A stretch of DNA of 11,494 bases from Ponticaulis sp. (GTDB lineage Bacteria; Pseudomonadota; Alphaproteobacteria; Caulobacterales; Hyphomonadaceae). Positions 6,764-11,494 of this stretch are shown in pieces (within the stretch, counting starts at the first letter, position 1; every line of letters starts with the position of its first letter). The notes below the pieces were generated by a model, which worked only from the letters and a program-made list of their open reading frames with translations, was not told where the DNA came from and made no database searches. Made by a program: the position numbers and the translations under genes. The stretch covers positions 1-11,494 of the forward strand of contig PABS01000069.1 in the NCBI GenBank assembly GCA_002699325.1, written 5' to 3'.

Positions 6764-8356
6764 TCAGGCTGCTCCATAGAGGCTTCTGAGGCGGATCTTA
6801 TCGATTTTACCGGTCGCAGCGAGCGGCATATCGGGTATGCGGATGACAGCATCCGGCAACCACCAAGACGGCACGTGCGCTTTCAGCGTCGTTCGCAGAG
6901 TGTCGTCTGCCAGGCTCTCGCCTTCACGAAACTGCACCAGAAGCACAGGGCGCTCGCCCCATTTTTCGTGCTGGCGTCCGACAACGGCAGCAAATGCGAC
7001 TTCCGGCAGACCCGACACGACCGCTTCAATCTCGGTTGGGTTGATCCATTCACCACCTGATTTGATCAGGTCCTTCGCACGACCGGTGATAAAGAGCTGT
7101 CCGTCCTGACTGATTTGAGCAAGATCGCCCGTCGGGAACCAGCCATTTCGCGTCGCCGGCTCATCCTGCCCGAAATAGCGCTCGACCACAGACGGCCCCC
7201 GCACCCAAAGATGACCTTCGCTCTCGCGCTGTTTTTTCAGCGGTTCGCCCTCATGATCGGTCAGCATCAGATCAATGCCGAGCGCGGGTCGCCCAGCCGT
7301 GTCGGGCGAACGGGCATCGCCGGGAGGTGCAGCCGTTCCGAGCGGCGAAAGCTCGGTCATGCCCCAGGTGGTCTGCACAGCAATCCCGCGAGCTTCGATC
7401 CTGCGCATCAAGGCAGAATTCATGGGCGAGCCACCAACCATGACCCGCTTCAGGCTTGGCACGTCGAGCCCGTTCGCATCGAGATAGTCGAATACGTCCA
7501 GCCAGACAGTCGGAACCCCGACAGCCACAGTCACCCCCTCAGCAATAATCAGACGCGCAAGGGTTTCGCCATCTGCCTGACGGCCCGAGAAGACAAGCCG
7601 GGCGCCCGTCGCCGGAGCCGAATATGGCAGTCCCCAGGCATTCGCGTGAAACATGGGCACAACTGGCAAAACCACGTCATGCGAGTTGAGCCCGCTGACA
7701 TCTGACTGCAGTTGGCGCAGCGTATGCAGATAGCTTCCCCGGTGGGTATACGTCACACCTTTCGGCTGACCGGTCGTGCCTGAGGTAAAGCAAAGTCCAC
7801 AAGGCGTTGTTTCAGCGAAGTCACCCCAGACGACAGCGCCGGGGTCAGCATCTGCGACCAAAGGCTCCAACGCCTGAACATTCGGAAGCCCCTCAATTTG
7901 AGGCGCCTTCGGACCCATTGTGTCAATCACAAGAACTTCGCTCAGCGAAGGCGCAAGACCAGCGATCTTGCTGGCGAGCGGCAGGAGATCTTCGCTCACG
8001 ATCAGAATGCGCGCCTCAGACTGGCCGATCATCCATGCGAGCTGCTCTTCTGTGAGGCGTGGATTGAGTGTGTGGCACACCGCACCCAATCCCATAATGC
8101 CGTACCAGCATTCCATATGGGCCTGTGAATTCCAGGCAAGGGTCGCGACACGATCACCATACTTCGTATCGAACCTCTGAAGCACCGCCGAGACCTTTCG
8201 GGAGCGACCATATACGTCAGCATAGCCAGCACGCGTGATGCTTCCATCGAACCGGCGCGTAACAACATCTTTTTCAGGATGCCATTTCGCTGCATGTTCG
8301 ATCATCCGATCCAGCGTCAGCGCATAATCCTGCATCGCGCCGTCATTCAATTGCAC
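6764..8356 (-). CDS. AMP-forming acyl-CoA ligase (fatty-acid/aromatic-acid CoA ligase type)
   Basis: This is an ANL-superfamily enzyme that activates a carboxylic acid through an acyl-adenylate to a CoA thioester in the cytoplasm. With the GTG start at 8356 it has 530 residues. Visible motifs: phosphate loop TSGTTGQPKG (191-200), TTWGMTE (329-335), TGDLA (409-413), hinge region GRAKDLIKSGGEWI (425-438) and the catalytic Lys517 in ATGKIDK. It resembles medium/long-chain fatty acyl-CoA ligases of the AlkK/DmdB type; the exact acid cannot be told. The GTG has GGAGG seven bases upstream and overlaps the end of the preceding esterase gene by 10 bases. The next in-frame ATG (8335, giving MQDYALTLDR) has no good ribosome site but is a fair alternative, shortening the protein by 7 residues. 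It sits between two esterase genes, which suggests it processes the acid they release. Confidence 0.9.
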   Translation of the reverse strand: MQLNDGAMQDYALTLDRMIEHAAKWHPEKDVVTRRFDGSITRAGYADVYGRSRKVSAVLQRFDTKYGDRVATLAWNSQAHMECWYGIMGLGAVCHTLNPRLTEEQLAWMIGQSEARILIVSEDLLPLASKIAGLAPSLSEVLVIDTMGPKAPQIEGLPNVQALEPLVADADPGAVVWGDFAETTPCGLCFTSGTTGQPKGVTYTHRGSYLHTLRQLQSDVSGLNSHDVVLPVVPMFHANAWGLPYSAPATGARLVFSGRQADGETLARLIIAEGVTVAVGVPTVWLDVFDYLDANGLDVPSLKRVMVGGSPMNSALMRRIEARGIAVQTTWGMTELSPLGTAAPPGDARSPDTAGRPALGIDLMLTDHEGEPLKKQRESEGHLWVRGPSVVERYFGQDEPATRNGWFPTGDLAQISQDGQLFITGRAKDLIKSGGEWINPTEIEAVVSGLPEVAFAAVVGRQHEKWGERPVLLVQFREGESLADDTLRTTLKAHVPSWWLPDAVIRIPDMPLAATGKIDKIRLRSLYGAA

Positions 8357-10059
8357 TGCGGAACCTCCGGCGGCAAAGGCGGCGAGATAATGCCGACATT
8401 CCAATTCCATTGAAGCGTTCCATCGGCACGCCTGCGGCAGACGATCGTCTCGTGAAGCTCAAATCTCGAACGGGCCAGGCCCGGCCAGGCTTTCGGCGTG
8501 TCAGCAAACACCATTCCCGTTGCATCCTCACCATAGGACGGCCATTCGGCTTGCCCTGGCGCGCTTGGGACACCATCGCGCGCAAAACTTGCCCAATAAG
8601 ACATCATTGCGCTCATGAGTTTGCGTTCTTTATCCGTACGCGGCGCTTGCGGCCACGGCTCAGGCACATCGAAGAGCGTGCCAAACACATAGGGGATTTC
8701 CATGGCGTGGAAGGCACGAAGTCCCCACTTGTCCGCAGCTGGATAACTGTGATCGAAGAAGTAAAAATATGAGGGATGGCCTGCCGCAGACTGAGACGCA
8801 GCCAGCCGTTCAGCCGTCCAGCCATACATGGCGTCCCGCGTTGTCGCGAGCATGCTGACTTCCGGTTTATCAGCCGGATACATGTCGAGGAAACGGTCGG
8901 CCAGCGCGCCATGACTGGCGCGAATGGCGGCTTCATAATCCTCACTGTCAGGCACAGGCGGCAGGAGAAATCTGAGTGATCTGATCTCACCTTCATTGAA
9001 GCCCGCAAGGATAGGCACTTGTGCCTGCTCGCCCTTGTCAAAAGTCTCGGGCATCTGTTCGGTCAGCCAGACATCATCGATGACGCCAAAAGGTGTGAAC
9101 CCACTTTTTCCCGCAATCTCAACAAGCTTCTCTGCGTCCATATCGCGAAGCTCAGCCAGGGAGTCTGCCTTTGCTTTCTCCTGAAACTCAAGCCCTGCGC
9201 TTTCGGCAGATGGGTGTCCATTCACGCTGCCTCGAAGAGGCGCCATGGAAACCATATACGCGCTTTCGGCTATCGCCTTGTCGAACAGACCTCTGGCTTC
9301 CGGAGACACCATGAGAAACATCACGCTGAGAGCGCCGGCTGACTCCCCTGCAATCGTCACATTGTCCGGGTTTCCCCCGAACGCCTCAATATTACGTTCG
9401 ACCCATTTCAGCGCCGCAACCTGATCTTTAAGACCATAATTGCCCGAAATGTTTTGTGCAGATTCCTCGCTCAGCTCCGGATGGGCGAGATAGCCGAGCA
9501 CACCAAGTCGATAATTGACCGTCACAACGATCAATCCGGACTCGCGGGCCAGTTTCTCTCCGTCATACATGCTCTGACTGCCTGCCCCGGTCACCAGCGA
9601 TCCGCCATGAATCCACACGAACACGGGTGCATCTTCCGCCCCGTCCGGAACCCAGACGTTCAGGTTGAGACAATCCTCACTGACCGATGGCAGATCCCAT
9701 TGGTAGATACTGCCGGGCCGCGATGGCGGCTGCACGCAGGCCGGACCAAACTCTTCTGCCTGACGAACACCCTTCCAATCCGGGAAAGGCTCTGGCGGGA
9801 CCCAACGACGTTCACCTGTTGGAGCGAGCGCGAAGGGAACGCCGCGATACACCGTAACGCCGTCCAGGGCTTCCCCCTTAAGCGTCCCCACGGGAGCATC
9901 CACCACGATCGATTGTTCGGAAGATGCCAGGCGTGTTTCAGAGGGTGCGACACATCCTGTCTGCCCAATCAGCCCGGCGGCCAGCAGCAAAGGCAAAAGG
10001 CCTTCGCTGCAATGGCGCTGCAATTTTCCAAACCTCAGTTTATCTTTCAGATCCTGCAC
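8347..10059 (-). CDS. Type-B carboxylesterase, exported (first esterase of the operon)
   Basis: This is a 570-residue COesterase-family alpha/beta-hydrolase for carboxylic esters. Landmarks in order: YRGVPFALAPTGERRW (71-86), SEDCLNLNVW (127-136), oxyanion HGGS (151-154), GESAG with nucleophile Ser240, Glu358 in GFNEGE, and His451 in FHAMEIPYVFG. The triad is intact. The N-terminus is signal-like, with a hydrophobic core near 21-32 and Cys36 in QTGC; the Gln at -3 makes lipidation less certain than for the paralogue. The start is uncertain. The GTG at 10059 is 13 bases after the receptor stop and lacks a clear ribosome site. A TTG at 10023 has GAGG (10033-10036 on the opposite strand) nine bases upstream and would give a more compact signal peptide (MQRHCSEG...). 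It lies between the receptor and the ligase in the same operon, so it probably acts on the compound the receptor imports. Confidence 0.92.
   Translation of the reverse strand: MQDLKDKLRFGKLQRHCSEGLLPLLLAAGLIGQTGCVAPSETRLASSEQSIVVDAPVGTLKGEALDGVTVYRGVPFALAPTGERRWVPPEPFPDWKGVRQAEEFGPACVQPPSRPGSIYQWDLPSVSEDCLNLNVWVPDGAEDAPVFVWIHGGSLVTGAGSQSMYDGEKLARESGLIVVTVNYRLGVLGYLAHPELSEESAQNISGNYGLKDQVAALKWVERNIEAFGGNPDNVTIAGESAGALSVMFLMVSPEARGLFDKAIAESAYMVSMAPLRGSVNGHPSAESAGLEFQEKAKADSLAELRDMDAEKLVEIAGKSGFTPFGVIDDVWLTEQMPETFDKGEQAQVPILAGFNEGEIRSLRFLLPPVPDSEDYEAAIRASHGALADRFLDMYPADKPEVSMLATTRDAMYGWTAERLAASQSAAGHPSYFYFFDHSYPAADKWGLRAFHAMEIPYVFGTLFDVPEPWPQAPRTDKERKLMSAMMSYWASFARDGVPSAPGQAEWPSYGEDATGMVFADTPKAWPGLARSRFELHETIVCRRRADGTLQWNWNVGIISPPLPPEVPQCN
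8364..8368 (-). promoter_or_regulatory. Shine-Dalgarno GGAGG that sets a GTG start for the CoA ligase
   Basis: On the minus strand GGAGGTT ends 7 bases before the GTG at 8356-8354. The site lies inside the 3' end of the upstream esterase gene. No comparable site precedes the ATG at 8335, for which this GGAGG would be 28 bases away. Confidence 0.55.
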
Positions 10060-10072
10060 GACACGGCCCCGA

Positions 10073-11494
10073 TCAATAGTCGAGGCTCAGGCGGACACCG
10101 ATGGTCTGCGGGCGCAAGCGAGCGTAACGTGCATCGGTGAAGGCTTCCGGGTGGACATATGTGACCGAATTGTCGTCGAACAAATTCTCGACATAGCCGG
10201 TCACCTTCCAGTTGTCCTTTTCGATGCCAGCCTGCAGATTCAAAGTCGTGTAAGCGTCCGTGTAGTCGAAGGTTGCCGCTGGCAGGTTTGGTTGACCGGG
10301 CGTGTTCGGCAACATTGCCGGGAAATCACCCACATGAGCGATCGTGCCGGACACGAATGCATCCATGTCGCCAATGTCGAAGTCGTAGCGTGCCGTGGCC
10401 GCGCCCTGGAAGTTCGGCATAGCGAGTTGCAGGCCTTCTTCCGCGCCTGAAATTGCTGCTTCTTCGGGCGTTAGCTCTGTGATTTCGGTGTCGTTCAGCG
10501 ACCCGTTCACAAACAGGCTGAATCCATTTCCGGGATAGTAGCCAACTTCAAACTCAATACCCTGACTGACGGCTTCACCAATATTGGTCGCGAACTGAAC
10601 CTGGTCTGACAGCCGGTTCGCCTGGACCTGAATATCCTCCCAGAGAATGTAATAAGCTGAAAGGTTGGAAACGAGCTTGCCGTTCAGGAAGGTGCCCTTC
10701 ATGCCGACTTCGTAATTTGTCAGCTCGTCTGAGTCAGCGCCGTTTGGGATGACAAGATCATTCGGATCCACGAGACTGACCGATCCTGCCCGCGCATTTG
10801 CGACCGGAGACCGGAAACCTGTTGAGATCGACGCGTAAGTCGTCAGGTTATCCATGGGCTTGTACGAGGCGCTGACCTTATAGGACATATTGTCGGCTTC
10901 GACCTTCTGGCCGTCTGCTGCCGCGACTGGAACCACGGTCAGCGCGACGTTCGAAAAGCCGCCGAGTGCAACGGCCAGATAGTTGGAATTGTAACCGCCA
11001 GCAAGTGTATGTGACTGCACAGAGGTTTCGGTGTATCGCAGCCCGCCGGTGAGCCAGAATTGCTCTGAGAAGCGATAGGTCAATTCACCGAAAGCGGCAG
11101 ATTCAATCGCGTCGAAATATCCGCTATAGCTCTGATAATACTCGTTTGGGAGGCCCGTCAGATTTCGTGTCTGCAGGAAGTCGAGCGACGAGCGATAGTC
11201 ATAATCGATATCGCGGCGCTTGTTGAAGTAGAAACCGCCAACGGTCCAGTCCCAGTCACCGCCATCCGCAGAGACCAAGCGGACTTCCTGAACGAAGTTT
11301 TCGTCATAGCCGACTGCGTCGAGTGCAAACGGGATCAACTGATTGAATGTACCCGCCAGATCGACGATGAACTTGCCGTCAATATTGGAGTAAGTGGACG
11401 AGCTGGTCAGAGTGGCCCAGTCCATTTCCCAGTTGGCGGTGAGGTTGTAGCTTGTAAAGTCCGACTGGAAGAGGTCAGGACGCTCGGTCAAACG
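10073..11494 (-). CDS. TonB-dependent outer-membrane receptor, C-terminal part (5' end outside window)
   Basis: The frame is open to the right edge; the TTG at 11491 is only the first start-like codon and a further Arg codon precedes it. The visible 473 residues are beta-barrel only: alternating aromatic strands, segments such as YNLTANWEMDW, FGELTYRFSEQFWLTGGLRYTE and LTTYASISTGFRSP, the typical late-barrel GIEFEVGYYP and VTGYVENLFDD, and a C-terminus GVRLSLDY ending in an aromatic residue, as expected for barrel assembly. The plug domain, TonB box and signal peptide lie outside the window. The family imports siderophores, vitamins, glycans and hydrophobic compounds. Being first in an operon with two esterases and a CoA ligase suggests an organic ester rather than iron, but this is inference. 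The operon promoter should lie upstream, beyond the right edge. Confidence 0.92.
   Translation of the reverse strand, partial: RLTERPDLFQSDFTSYNLTANWEMDWATLTSSSTYSNIDGKFIVDLAGTFNQLIPFALDAVGYDENFVQEVRLVSADGGDWDWTVGGFYFNKRRDIDYDYRSSLDFLQTRNLTGLPNEYYQSYSGYFDAIESAAFGELTYRFSEQFWLTGGLRYTETSVQSHTLAGGYNSNYLAVALGGFSNVALTVVPVAAADGQKVEADNMSYKVSASYKPMDNLTTYASISTGFRSPVANARAGSVSLVDPNDLVIPNGADSDELTNYEVGMKGTFLNGKLVSNLSAYYILWEDIQVQANRLSDQVQFATNIGEAVSQGIEFEVGYYPGNGFSLFVNGSLNDTEITELTPEEAAISGAEEGLQLAMPNFQGAATARYDFDIGDMDAFVSGTIAHVGDFPAMLPNTPGQPNLPAATFDYTDAYTTLNLQAGIEKDNWKVTGYVENLFDDNSVTYVHPEAFTDARYARLRPQTIGVRLSLDY

Noticed and set aside
7115..7705. Plus-strand open frame of 196 codons opposite the CoA ligase
   Set aside because: It lies wholly antisense to conserved ligase motifs, has Arg/His/Pro-rich composition and no family resemblance.
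9454..10140. Long plus-strand open frame (228 codons) antisense to the first esterase
   Set aside because: A similar antisense frame lies opposite the same part of the second esterase (5946-6380), as expected from mirrored codon bias in paralogues. It has no recognisable domain and the minus-strand gene is clear.
1..11494. Search for tRNA/rRNA genes, CRISPR repeats, insertion sequences, phage genes and attachment sites
   Set aside because: No regularly spaced repeats, transposase-like or integrase-like frames, terminal inverted repeats or RNA gene signatures were recognised by eye.

Overview
This window carries accessory catabolic and transport genes from a Gram-negative bacterium, most likely an alphaproteobacterium of the Sphingomonadales or Hyphomonadaceae type. 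The evidence is moderately high-GC coding, a TonB-dependent outer-membrane receptor, a spinster-type MFS carrier, type-B carboxylesterases with lipoprotein-like leaders, and tightly packed co-directional genes. The taxonomic call is an inference from gene style. No rRNA, tRNA, CRISPR array, insertion sequence or phage gene was seen.

Layout, plus strand: (1) an amidohydrolase with an N-terminal TolB/PD40-like propeller, cut by the left window edge (1-1598); (2) a gene-poor stretch (1599-2160) with a weak hairpin, two palindromes and a candidate promoter whose spacer holds a 7-6-7 inverted repeat; (3) an MFS transporter (2161-3504) overlapping by an ATGA junction (4) a lipoprotein with seven Asp-rich FG-GAP/VCBS repeats (3501-5072). 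Minus strand, read right to left: (5) the C-terminal part of a TonB-dependent receptor, cut by the right edge (10073-11494); (6) a type-B carboxylesterase (8347-10059); (7) an AMP-forming acyl-CoA ligase (6764-8356); (8) a second, paralogous type-B carboxylesterase (5079-6746). Genes 5-8 are separated by 13, -10 and 17 bases and look like one operon. The two blocks converge with only 6 bases between the stop codons of genes 4 and 8.

Working model (inference): the receptor imports an ester-containing compound across the outer membrane. The two envelope esterases, and possibly the amidohydrolase, cut it. The MFS protein moves a product across the inner membrane, and the ligase activates the released carboxylic acid as a CoA thioester. 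The calcium-motif propeller lipoprotein is the least explained member. The substrate cannot be read from the sequence. The layout recalls known ester and mycotoxin degradation clusters, such as the fumonisin cluster with its type-B esterase, receptor and transporter, but it is not shown to be one.
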